This document shows, piece by piece, positions 41,093-48,638 of a DNA stretch of 51,815 bases (position 1 is its first letter; the number at the start of each line of letters is the position of its first letter). The DNA lies in the NCBI GenBank assembly GCA_003153015.1, contig PMBS01000358.1:1-51815 (forward strand), given 5' to 3'. A program made the position numbers and the translations under genes. This DNA is from Myxococcales bacterium (GTDB lineage: Bacteria > Myxococcota_A > Polyangia > Fen-1088). The notes beneath the pieces were generated by a model. That model ran no database searches. It worked only from the letters and a program-made list of their open reading frames with translations, and was not told the origin of the DNA.

Positions 41093-43346
41093 AAAATCAC
41101 CGCCAGCATCGCCGATGCCGCCCGTCCCGGGCTTCTGGCGTCTCGGCTGGCTTCTGTTCATGCAGCCGATAGAGCTCCGTCGGCTCTACGTCGCGTGGGG
41201 ATTGAAGGGCGATCCGTCGCTTTGGACACTTCGCAGCCGGCTTCGCGAACCAGTCGTCCGTGCGCTGGTCTTGCGACTCTCCGCTTGGTTGTTTCTCGCG
41301 TCGACCGTCACGGCTTTTCTGCTGGCCGCGATCGAGCGTGCGGTCGGCATTCCGGTCTCCTGGGGGCTGGTGGCTGTCCGCCTGGCTTTCGGCGTGGCTA
41401 TCGGCATGGCTATCGGCGTGGCTTTCGGCCTCACTATCGGCGTGGCTGTCGGCGTAGCTTTCGGCGTGGCTTTCGGCGCGGCTTTCGGCGTGGCTGTCGG
41501 CGAGGGCGGCGGCGTGGCTTTCGGCGCGGCTCTCGGCGTGGCTTTCGGCGTGGGCGGCGGCGTGGGCGGCGTGGTTTCGGGCGTGCTTTTCGGCGTGATT
41601 GCCGGCGTGGTTTTCGGCGTGCTTTTCGGCGTGGAGTTCGGCGTGACTGTCGGCATGGATTTCGGCGTGGCTTTCGGCGTGGCTGTCGGTGTGGCGTTTC
41701 CGCTATTCTTTGTACGACTTCCCACCTTCTTGCTCGAAGCACCCGTCACCTGGGCCCTCTCGGCCTTGACCCGAGCCGGCTGGCTTACTCCAGCTCGGGC
41801 GGTGGAACAGCTCCCTTTCCGCCACCACGACCTCATCTACTTTCCGCTGCCGGGCCTTCGTTCGCTTTTGGTCGAGCTTGGACGGGCCGATCCAGATCTC
41901 GGCCGGGGCGTCATCACCCAGGCTGCCGAATCGCTCGGTCAGAAACGGCCAGCGCGCTTGGCGCTCGCAGAACTCCAGGCGCTAAGCCTGGGGAACGCGG
42001 CGCGGGAGCGGTGGTTCGCGCGTGCCGCCCGCTTGGATCTGCCGTTCCTTCCTACCGAGCCACCAGAGGATTCGCCCCTGCGCCGGTTCCAGGCCGCTGC
42101 CGAGGATCTCCGAGCGTACGAGGTGAGCCGCAGCCACGAGCACCGCCAGGAGATGCTGGCCCACGCCGAGCGTGTGCTGGAGGACTTCCGGATCAACATC
42201 CAAGGCAAGCGCCGGCCTGAGTTGCTCGAACGCCTGTTGCTGCCCGTGGCGCGCACCTGGCTCGAACTGGTGGCCGAGCTGCGGGCCCGTTTGGTGGATG
42301 AGATGCAGCGGCAGCCCCAGGTACCAACCCCCTTCGTGGCCGGGCCGGTGCTGAGCGCGGACAAACCTTGGCTGTTCAAGGGGCGCAAGGATCTGGTGGG
42401 GCTCATCGACCACGATCTCTCGGGGGATCGCCGCGGACCCTTGCTGCTTGTTGGCCAGCGCCGTATGGGCAAGTCGTCTCTCCTCGAAATGCTGCCTGTG
42501 CAACTAGGCGCGGGCACAACCGTGATCAAGGTCAATTTCCAGGGACTGAGCGGCTCGCCTTTGCGAGCCGAACCTCACCGCTTGCTGGTGGCCGAGGTGG
42601 CCAAGGCGTGGCCCGGAGCACCTACGGAGCCCCAGGCCGGGGCCTGGGGCCTGGCATTGGGCTGGCTCGGTCAGGTCGATGAGCGGCTCGGACAGGCGGG
42701 CACCCGCATGCTGGTCGCCATCGACGAAGTAGAACGTCTTCAGGATGGCATTGCCGACGGGTGGGCCAATACCGACTTTCTCGATTTCGTGCGCGCGGTT
42801 GGCGATACGCTCCGCCGCATCCGCCTGTTGCTCGTGAGTGCCTACCCTCTGGCGCGCCTCGGCCCGCACTGGCCGGACCGCCTCATCAGTGCCCTGTCGC
42901 GAGAGATCAGCTACCTGCAACCCGAGGAGGCGCGCGAGCTGATTCGCCATCCGACCCCCGACTTCCCGGACATCTACCCAGAAGGCGCCGTCAACCGCCT
43001 GGTTGCCGAAACTCGGGGTCACCCCTACCTGATCCAACTGGTTTGTGACGAGCTTTGCCGGCGCCTCAACGATCAAAGCCGCCTTCGGGCCGAATCCGCC
43101 GACATCCAGGCCGCCATCGACGCTGCCTTCAGCAAGACCAGTCTCTTCGACGAACTCTGGCGCCAGCAGGACGACCGCGGGCGCACATGGTTGCGCGTCC
43201 TGGCAGCAGAGCCCCGTCCCGTGGATCGCCCCGACGAGGCTCTGCGGAGACTGGTCCGCACCCACTTCGTGCAATCCGCCGACGGCAAGCACCAAGTCGC
43301 CGTCCCGATGTTCGCGGCATGGATCCGCGACCAGAAAGGAACATAG
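41082..43346 (+). CDS. Glycine-zipper membrane STAND-type ATPase
   Basis: A 754-residue protein with an unusual layout. After a Pro-rich start come a hydrophobic segment (about 65-85) and a 103-residue tract (104-206) in which nearly every fourth residue is Gly (units GVAF, GVAV, GVLF, GMAI), a glycine-zipper membrane region. A further hydrophobic segment and a helical region (about 240-430) follow. Then comes a P-loop NTPase: Walker A GQRRMGKSS with Lys464, Walker B MLVAIDEVE with Asp548, a sensor strand RIRLLLVSAY, and a winged-helix-like end (PEEARELIRHP, RGHPYLIQLVCDELCRRL). The ATPase resembles nSTAND/AAA-like regulators. The start at 41082 overlaps the SEFIR gene by 11 bases; 41019 is possible but inside it. 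Together they look like an immune-type sensor and effector. Confidence 0.8.
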   Translation: MPTEKSPPASPMPPVPGFWRLGWLLFMQPIELRRLYVAWGLKGDPSLWTLRSRLREPVVRALVLRLSAWLFLASTVTAFLLAAIERAVGIPVSWGLVAVRLAFGVAIGMAIGVAFGLTIGVAVGVAFGVAFGAAFGVAVGEGGGVAFGAALGVAFGVGGGVGGVVSGVLFGVIAGVVFGVLFGVEFGVTVGMDFGVAFGVAVGVAFPLFFVRLPTFLLEAPVTWALSALTRAGWLTPARAVEQLPFRHHDLIYFPLPGLRSLLVELGRADPDLGRGVITQAAESLGQKRPARLALAELQALSLGNAARERWFARAARLDLPFLPTEPPEDSPLRRFQAAAEDLRAYEVSRSHEHRQEMLAHAERVLEDFRINIQGKRRPELLERLLLPVARTWLELVAELRARLVDEMQRQPQVPTPFVAGPVLSADKPWLFKGRKDLVGLIDHDLSGDRRGPLLLVGQRRMGKSSLLEMLPVQLGAGTTVIKVNFQGLSGSPLRAEPHRLLVAEVAKAWPGAPTEPQAGAWGLALGWLGQVDERLGQAGTRMLVAIDEVERLQDGIADGWANTDFLDFVRAVGDTLRRIRLLLVSAYPLARLGPHWPDRLISALSREISYLQPEEARELIRHPTPDFPDIYPEGAVNRLVAETRGHPYLIQLVCDELCRRLNDQSRLRAESADIQAAIDAAFSKTSLFDELWRQQDDRGRTWLRVLAAEPRPVDRPDEALRRLVRTHFVQSADGKHQVAVPMFAAWIRDQKGT
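41391..41699 (+). repeat. 12-base in-frame repeat coding a glycine zipper
   Basis: About 25 tandem units with consensus GGCGTGGCTTTC encode the tetrapeptide Gly-Val-Ala-Phe/Val/Ile. The unit length is kept, with point changes and a few GGC insertions (GEGG, GVGG). The strong 12-base periodicity also produces long spurious open frames in other phases and on the other strand. Confidence 0.9.
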
Positions 43347-43413
43347 CCCGCCTGCCTGACCGACGTCGTGGAGGGGCCACCAGACCACATCGTCTGCGAT
43401 CTGACCCCGTGCT

Positions 43414-43590
43414 ATGGCGTTCATCAGGACGGTTCCGCCCGCTGAGGCAGAGGGAAAGCTGCTTGAGATCTATCAGGAGGACGTGAAGGCCAAAGGCTAT
43501 GTCGCCAACCACACGGCGGCATTCAGCCTGCGACCCGAAGTGTATCGAGCCTGGCAGGGCCTGCTGGGTTCCATCCGCTCCACACATTGA
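43414..43590 (+). pseudogene. N-terminal fragment of an AhpD-like peroxidase-related gene
   Basis: A 58-residue frame starting MAFIRTVPPAEAEGKLLEIY and ending RPEVYRAWQGLLGSIRSTH. This matches the start of the carboxymuconolactone decarboxylase/AhpD-like family. The family normally continues for another 100 or so residues containing the redox C-x-x-C and His; those are absent. The frame ends in TGA right where the helix with the next conserved segment would begin. Probably a 3'-truncated gene. Confidence 0.65.
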
Positions 43591-43632
43591 AAGAGGTGGG
43601 GGCCCTCTTCCTCGCGGGCGGGCTGGTTTCTC

Positions 43633-44070
43633 CTACCGACCGAGAATGACCACGTGCTCGGCCATGCCTTCGGGCGCAAGATCAACCAGTCCACGGTCGA
43701 GGGTAGCCAGTCGCCCGCCGCGACGAATCGCAAGGGCCAGCAAGTGCGCATCGGTCACCTGAGCGTGACTGCCCAGGCGTTCCCAAGCGATGTGCTGGTT
43801 TCTCGCGATTTCGATATCGTCGGGCCAGAAGACGTGGCCTGGCAGGGCAGTGATCCTTCGCAGGATCTCCCTCGCTTCGCGGGGCGAGCGTGCATCAGGA
43901 ATCGCTCGCTGGTTCGAGGAAACCCGAACAAATCCTGATTGGGTTACCGGACAGGTGGCGAACCCGGCCCGGCCAACCTCGTCGAACCAGGTGAGCGCAG
44001 TGGCATGATGGACGTGGTTCGGCCAGGCCAGTGCGACCAAGACATTGACGTCGAGAAGGATCGGCGCCAT
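43633..44070 (-). CDS. vapC: VapC-type PIN-domain toxin
   Basis: A 145-residue PIN-domain ribonuclease. It has ILLDVNVLVALAWPNHVHH with the first acidic residue (Asp7), the helical middle with EAREILRRI, VTDAHLLALAIRRGGRLATL with the second acidic site, and DRGLVDL near the C-terminus. The antitoxin gene lies just upstream. An ATG at 44136, 4 bases after the antitoxin stop, would add 22 basic residues and is the alternative start. Confidence 0.88.
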   Translation of the reverse strand: MAPILLDVNVLVALAWPNHVHHATALTWFDEVGRAGFATCPVTQSGFVRVSSNQRAIPDARSPREAREILRRITALPGHVFWPDDIEIARNQHIAWERLGSHAQVTDAHLLALAIRRGGRLATLDRGLVDLAPEGMAEHVVILGR

Positions 44071-44140
44071 CCCTTTCGGCCTTCGCCGGACATCCACCTT
44101 GCGGCGGGAAACCGGTGCTGGCCTAGCTGGGGTCATGCGA

Positions 44141-44380
44141 TCACTCGTCCTCGATCGCCGAGTGAACCATCTCAGCCGTTATGGGAGCGGCGCCGGCGGG
44201 CACGTCGAAGGTCGGGAAGCCGTGCCGGGTCCTTCCGGCCGGAAGCGGCGCGGTCAGGCCTTTGCGCGCAAGATCAGAGATGACGGTTCCCAGTCCCCTT
44301 CCTCGCGCCGCAGCCAAACTGCGGGCAGCCCGGTAAACGTCGCCATCGAGGTGAAGTGTGGTTCGAACCGCTGCGCCCAT
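44141..44380 (-). CDS. vapB: VapB-type antitoxin
   Basis: A 79-residue protein. The N-terminal half is a ribbon-helix-helix (RTTLHLDGDVYRAARSLAAA, GTVISDLARKGL). The C-terminal half (RTRHGFPTFDVPAGAAPITA) is an extended toxin-binding tail. It ends 4 bases before the longer vapC start. Likely represses the pair by binding the repeats at 44392-44415. Confidence 0.88.
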   Translation of the reverse strand: MGAAVRTTLHLDGDVYRAARSLAAARGRGLGTVISDLARKGLTAPLPAGRTRHGFPTFDVPAGAAPITAEMVHSAIEDE

Positions 44381-44391
44381 GAAGACAATGT

Positions 44392-44415
44392 GATGTCAAG
44401 ATGTCATGATGTCAA
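44392..44415. promoter_or_regulatory. Triple direct repeat upstream of vapB
   Basis: GATGTCAA, GATGTCAT and GATGTCAA follow one another with an 8-base period, 11 bases before the vapB start codon on the opposite strand. Position and regular spacing suit a ribbon-helix-helix operator overlapping the promoter. Inference. Confidence 0.55.
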
Positions 44416-44624
44416 GGCAGGCCAGGTCCTACAGTGTTGGCGGATTCGGTTGCCGACGCTGTGCGATGGTCCCCCGCCCGTGAGACGAAGAGCACTTGTT
44501 TGCCCGATGGAGGAGATCTGCGGAGGGCCAGTTTGCCGATTTTCCTGGTGCGGGCGGTTTTCGGCATTTCGTAGCCAGATCTGAGCTACAATCGATCGGC
44601 CATAGCCAAAGGAGCACAGCCACA

Positions 44625-45059
44625 ATGACCTTCATCCGAACTGCGTTTCTCTGCCTCATCCCATTTTTCGTTTTCGCCAACGGCGGGTGCGGCAGCAACG
44701 ACTCTGACTTCAAGAATAGCCTGACCTTTGGCACCGGACTTGGGGGTAACGGTTTCGATCTGGTCAGCCCGGGCACCAGCTTCTCGGTTGCCGCAGAAGG
44801 GACGACGGGGGCGATCTACTTCAAGCTGGAGAGTGCCGCGGACATGGCCGGTCGCGCGGTCCGCATCTACATCAACGACGGCACCTATGGCACGCATGAC
44901 TATCTGAACTTGCAAACCTACGGTCACATTCTTCTGTCTTCATTCCGCATCACCGACACGGGAACCTTCACGGTGAAAGGCTATCTGGTCGAGCAGGTTG
45001 GGCCTGACATCGGCAAGGAAACCTTCGTCGCCGGGTCCAACATCACGATGCAGCCATAG
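44625..45059 (+). CDS. Small beta-rich lipoprotein, unknown
   Basis: A 144-residue protein with lipoprotein signal MTFIRTAFLCLIPFFVFANG then GC. The mature part alternates beta strands (SFSVAAEGTTGAIYFKLESA, RITDTGTFTVKGYLVEQ) like an Ig-type or carbohydrate-binding sandwich, but no family is recognised. AAGGAG lies 11 bases before the ATG; the frame opening at 44496 is unlikely. Confidence 0.75.
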   Translation: MTFIRTAFLCLIPFFVFANGGCGSNDSDFKNSLTFGTGLGGNGFDLVSPGTSFSVAAEGTTGAIYFKLESAADMAGRAVRIYINDGTYGTHDYLNLQTYGHILLSSFRITDTGTFTVKGYLVEQVGPDIGKETFVAGSNITMQP

Positions 45060-45452
45060 AGTCGCTGCGCCGCGACCGACGGCCCCGCGCGTCCCGAATC
45101 TCGGAAACCTACTCGTCACAGCACTGCCAGCGCCACCAGCGCCTTGATGGTTGGCCCCGGCCCCAGCGCCTCCAGTGCCCCCACCGGGTTTCAGGCCGGA
45201 CCGGTCGCTGCACGCCAGGCCCACCAAGATCAAAGATCTGGCTTGCTCCCCGGTCGGAGGACAGAATCGAACTTGGCCTCGAACTTGCTCATGAGCTGCC
45301 CACTTGACCTGGAGGCATCCACGAATCGCTCGCTTGCGTTCGCTCCGCTCTTTTCTCCACCGCAATCGTCGTGACCATGCCGGTCGAGTAGCGAATATGG
45401 CCCCGTGGTCGACAGCGCCTCCCGCCCCAGACGTCCCGAAGGGAGGTCCACG
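45060..45452. other. 393-base gap without a clear gene
   Basis: No well-supported frame. Short minus-strand stretches look protein-like (for example SGQLMSKFEAKFDSVLRPGS ending near 45230, and a Leu/Ala-rich tail ending near 45115) but are broken by stops. They may be remnants. The end of the gap has GGGAGG for the next frame. Confidence 0.4.
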
Positions 45453-45997
45453 ATGAATCGACCGATCGCACTCTGCGCCACAGGGGTTGCCGCTGCCGTG
45501 ATTCTCGTCGCGAATCCGCGGCCAGCTTTCGCCACTGTCCGGGTCGGCGCACTGATCGGGGATCACATGGTGGTCGAGCGGGGCCGGCCGGTACGCCTTT
45601 GGGGAACGGCAGCCCCGGGCGAATCGGTTCGTGCGGCTTTGGCCGGCGGCAAGGCGGCAACACAATCGGATGCCGGCGGGCACTGGGCGCTCCTGCTTCC
45701 CGCGGTCGCCGCGGGCGGTCCCTTCATGCTCACCATCGAGGGCTCGAACGCGCTCATTTTCTCGGACGTGTGGTCCGGCGAGGTCTGGGTGGCGTCGGGC
45801 CAATCCAACATGGAGTTCATATTGGGACGCTCGAAGGGAGCCGACCAGGCCGTCGGCGGCGGTTGTCCGGGGCTGCGCCTGTTCACGGTTGCCAAGGCGA
45901 CAGCGGGATCGCCACTCTGAGAAACCAGGCCGATCTACCGGCGGCGCCGTTTCGCACGGACGATTGGCCGGCCAGTCCTTCCGACCCGGCACCCTGA
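45453..45997 (+). pseudogene. Decayed sialate O-acetylesterase with internal deletion
   Basis: Residues 1-155 read as the start of a sialate O-acetylesterase: signal peptide, IGDHMVVERGRPVRLWGTAA, IFSDVWSGEVWVASGQSNME with the Ser of the GQSNM block. The frame ends at 45918-45920. In another frame, 45905-45997 encodes LRNQADLPAAPFRTDDWPAS, the C-terminal strand of the same family (compare YNQGTPALPASPFRTD in the intact neighbour at 46318-48528). About 300 middle residues are missing, so an internal deletion with a frame change joined the two ends. GGGAGG precedes the ATG. Confidence 0.8.
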
Positions 45998-46059
45998 CGG
46001 AAGCGAGGGATCGCGGCCGCTACTGCACACGCGACTAGCTGGCGGGGAATATCGCTACC

Positions 46060-46278
46060 ATGCAGCGACGAGCTGTCGAGGTGATCTGCTACAGTGGCTA
46101 CGCCGCTGACGAGGAGCCGCGCGCTGTGGTGACAAGGGGTCGCAGGTTGGAGGTGGCCGTCATCGAGCGCCGCTGGCGCGAGCCTGATGCGCGCTTCTTC
46201 GTCGTGCGCACGTCAGACGGAGCGAGGCATGTGCTGCGGCAAAATGTGACGAGCGGCGCGTGGACGATGACGTCGTAG
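46060..46278 (+). CDS. DUF6504-like small protein
   Basis: A 72-residue soluble protein (VEVICYSGYAADEEPRAVVT, RRLEVAVIERRWREPDARFF, VRTSDGARHVLRQNVTSGAW). The pattern, with Tyr-rich first strand and a final D-G-x-x-x-x-L-R strand, resembles small bacterial DUF6504-type proteins. No function known. GGGG precedes the ATG by 12 bases. Confidence 0.6.
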   Translation: MQRRAVEVICYSGYAADEEPRAVVTRGRRLEVAVIERRWREPDARFFVVRTSDGARHVLRQNVTSGAWTMTS

Positions 46279-46317
46279 CCCGGCGCGCCGGCCGTTCCTC
46301 GGGTCGGACTTCGTCAG

Positions 46318-48528
46318 CTAATTTTCAGGTCGCGATTTCCGACGGTTACGGCGAACGCCGAGTACCAGTAGCAAGCCGAGGGCGAGAGCCGCGGTGTCCG
46401 ACAAGCCGCTGGCGTGACTTCCCGTTCGGCAGGAGCAGCCACCGTTGTTTGTGGTCCCGGTTGCAGTGTTTGCACCGGTGTTGCCGCCCGAGGCATTGTT
46501 GCCGCCCGAGGCGTTGTTGCCGCCCGAAGCGTTGTTGCCGCCCGAGGCATTGTTGCCACCCGAGGCGTTGTTGCCGCCCGAGGCATTGTTGCCGCCCGAG
46601 GCGTTGTTGCCGCCCGAGGCGTTGTTGCCGCCCGAGGCGTTGCTGCCGCCCGAGGCGTTGTTGCCGCCCGAGGCGTTGTTGCCGCCCGAACTGGTATTCC
46701 CCCCGGAGCGGGTGTTCCCACCGGTGCCGGTATTGCCGCCTGAGCCCGTATTCCCCCCGGAGCCCGCGTTCCCACCCGAGCTGGTATTGCCCCCCGAGCG
46801 GGTGTTGCCCCCCGCACCCGTGATGCCGCCCGTGCCAGTGGCGCCACCCGTGCCAATATTGCCGCCCGAGACGGTATTCCCCCCGGAGCGGGTGTTACCC
46901 CCCGCACCCGTGATGCCGCCCGAGCCGGTGGCGCCACCCGTGCCGGTGGCACCGCCCGAGCCGGTGTTCCCTCCCGCGCCGGTGTTCCCCCCCGTACCCA
47001 CGGCGCCACCCGTGCCGACTACGCCACCATCCGCCCGACTACCAGCGGGCAAAGCAGGGGCATCAGTGCGGAACGGCGAGGCCGGCAGCGCAGGCGTGCC
47101 TTGGTTGTAGAGGCTAGCCGTCGGATTGCCAGCCCAGCAGTAGCGCGCGTTTTTCGGCGCCGTGACCGAGGCGGCGGAGACAAGAATGGTCGAATCGGGC
47201 TGGATGGCAGCGGTTGCGGTCACGTAGTTGCCGTCGGCGCCAGCGATCTCGAACCCTGTCCCGGTGCCTCCCTTGAACGCCAAACCGGTATCGGTATGCA
47301 AGAAATATAGCCGGATGGAGCTGCCTTCGATCGCCATGTGATCGTAGATCGGGCTGTAGTAGGGGAAGTCCGTTTGCCCGTAGGTGATCCCTCGCGCTGC
47401 CATGCCCAAACGCAAGCCTTGATCCGGCTTGTCCGAGGGATGCACGTAGTTGGGGTCGCCGATGTCGATGTTGACCGATATGCCGGTATTGGGAAGAATC
47501 TGGCTTGCCTGTAGCTGCGCTTCACGCAGCACGGGCCAACCTGTACTGGAGATGTTGTAGTTGGGCAGTTGGGTGATGAGGAAAGTGAAGTCCTGTCCCC
47601 AAGCCTGGCGCCAAGAGGAGATGAGTCCGACCTGAATATCCCGGTAGGTGTCTCCGCCCCAGGTCACCGACTCACCTTGATACCAGACGACGCCGCGGAT
47701 GGCGTAGGGGATCAAAGGGGCAATCATGCCGTTGTAGCAAATGTATGGATTGTGCACGTTGGTGTAATTGGGATTCGCCTCGAACGAAGCGAGGTCGGCG
47801 GCAACCGAAGGGATGGCCGCGATGGACTCTTTCGACATCCAGCACTGCAGGCAGCTACCACCAGCCGAGCTGTGAACGAGGCCAATGGCCACGCCGTTCA
47901 GATTCTTGAACAGCTCGCGCGAAAAGAAATAGCCGATGGCGGAGATGCCAGGAGCCGTCTGCGGCGAAACCACCAGCCAAGTGGACTTCACGGTAGTGCT
48001 CGTGTTGGCCACCGGAGTCGCGGACGGTCTACCTGGAACATTGGTGGTGCGGATGAGTGGGTAGTTGGCGGCAGCGATTTCTGTGGCTGCGTCTTTCATT
48101 GCGCAGCCCGCGTACCCACACTGCATTGTGTAGCCCATGTTGGACTGTCCTGAGCCGAGCCAGACTTCCCCGACATAGACGTCTGCCACGGTGACGGTTG
48201 ACGAGCCCGTCACGGTCATGGAAAAGGGTCCCCCGGCATCTTGGGCAGGCAGGCGTACTGTAAACTTCCCGTCGGTTCCGGCCGTGCCCGTCGCCGTCTG
48301 CGTGCCGAGCTTCACAGTGATGCTTTGGTTGGCGGTGTCCGTGCCCCACACTGGCACCTCCATTTCGCGCTGCACCACCATGTGATCACTGAACAAACCG
48401 CCCAAGGTGACAGCGGCCATCGCTGGGGTGCTGATGGAGAGGCACGCCAACCCCATCGAGAAAAGGAACATGACGCGCTTGCGCGCCGTCACAGTCTGAC
48501 CATAGTTCGCACTTCGTGGGGTTAGCAT
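46318..48528 (-). CDS. Secreted sialate O-acetylesterase with SGGNNA-repeat stalk and MYXO-CTERM tail
   Basis: A 736-residue exported esterase. A signal peptide (ends AMA, about 39) is followed by the SGNH-type catalytic region (about 40-505). It has GQSNMGYTMQCGYAGC with the nucleophile Ser, GVAIGLVHSSAGGS, GVVWYQGESVTWGGDTY, and NYVHPSDKPDQGLRLG with the probable catalytic His. Residues of about 510-690 are Gly/Asn/Ser repeats (GTGG, SGGNTG, then a run of SGGNNA). The end NNGGCSCRTGSHASG, a hydrophobic helix ALALGLLLVLGV and RRNRRKSRPEN fit a MYXO-CTERM sorting signal. It should remove acetyl groups from sugars at the cell surface. GGAGG 6 bases before the ATG at 48528. Confidence 0.9.
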   Translation of the reverse strand: MLTPRSANYGQTVTARKRVMFLFSMGLACLSISTPAMAAVTLGGLFSDHMVVQREMEVPVWGTDTANQSITVKLGTQTATGTAGTDGKFTVRLPAQDAGGPFSMTVTGSSTVTVADVYVGEVWLGSGQSNMGYTMQCGYAGCAMKDAATEIAAANYPLIRTTNVPGRPSATPVANTSTTVKSTWLVVSPQTAPGISAIGYFFSRELFKNLNGVAIGLVHSSAGGSCLQCWMSKESIAAIPSVAADLASFEANPNYTNVHNPYICYNGMIAPLIPYAIRGVVWYQGESVTWGGDTYRDIQVGLISSWRQAWGQDFTFLITQLPNYNISSTGWPVLREAQLQASQILPNTGISVNIDIGDPNYVHPSDKPDQGLRLGMAARGITYGQTDFPYYSPIYDHMAIEGSSIRLYFLHTDTGLAFKGGTGTGFEIAGADGNYVTATAAIQPDSTILVSAASVTAPKNARYCWAGNPTASLYNQGTPALPASPFRTDAPALPAGSRADGGVVGTGGAVGTGGNTGAGGNTGSGGATGTGGATGSGGITGAGGNTRSGGNTVSGGNIGTGGATGTGGITGAGGNTRSGGNTSSGGNAGSGGNTGSGGNTGTGGNTRSGGNTSSGGNNASGGNNASGGSNASGGNNASGGNNASGGNNASGGNNASGGNNASGGNNASGGNNASGGNNASGGNTGANTATGTTNNGGCSCRTGSHASGLSDTAALALGLLLVLGVRRNRRKSRPEN
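46481..47035 (-). repeat. Tandem Gly-Asn-Ser repeat DNA in the esterase stalk
   Basis: From 46481 to about 46690 there are about a dozen 18-base units encoding S-G-G-N-N-A, nearly identical (one SGGSNA variant). Towards 47035 the units diverge into 9-18-base G-x-G-G modules. Such a tract is prone to length change between strains. Confidence 0.9.
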
Positions 48529-48638
48529 CGATTACCTCCGTTATGGAAGAGTGGCGTATGCAGGCATTCGCGGCTCAACCGATCTATCCGCCTTCGCTGG
48601 CCGACGCTGCCGCGGGACAGCATCGCGAGTTCCAGAGC

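Noticed and set aside
41186-41836. Minus-strand frame rich in ATPKATPKSTPK-type Thr-Pro-Lys repeats, and plus-strand Arg-rich frame RGFRRGFRRG
   Set aside because: Both are other-phase readings of the 12-base glycine-zipper repeat; the Gly-zipper frame continues into a clear ATPase.
45120-45230. Minus-strand Gly/Ala-rich and Leu/Ala-rich tails (possible old gene end)
   Set aside because: Interrupted by stops in every frame and without a recognisable domain; only noted as possible remnants.
46481-47035. CRISPR-like array
   Set aside because: The repeats are contiguous codon repeats without spacers; the same holds for 41391-41699.
46445-47110. Plus-strand frame with LPPEALLPPEALL repeats
   Set aside because: Antisense of the SGGNNA stalk; the minus-strand frame has the esterase domain, signal peptide and sorting tail.
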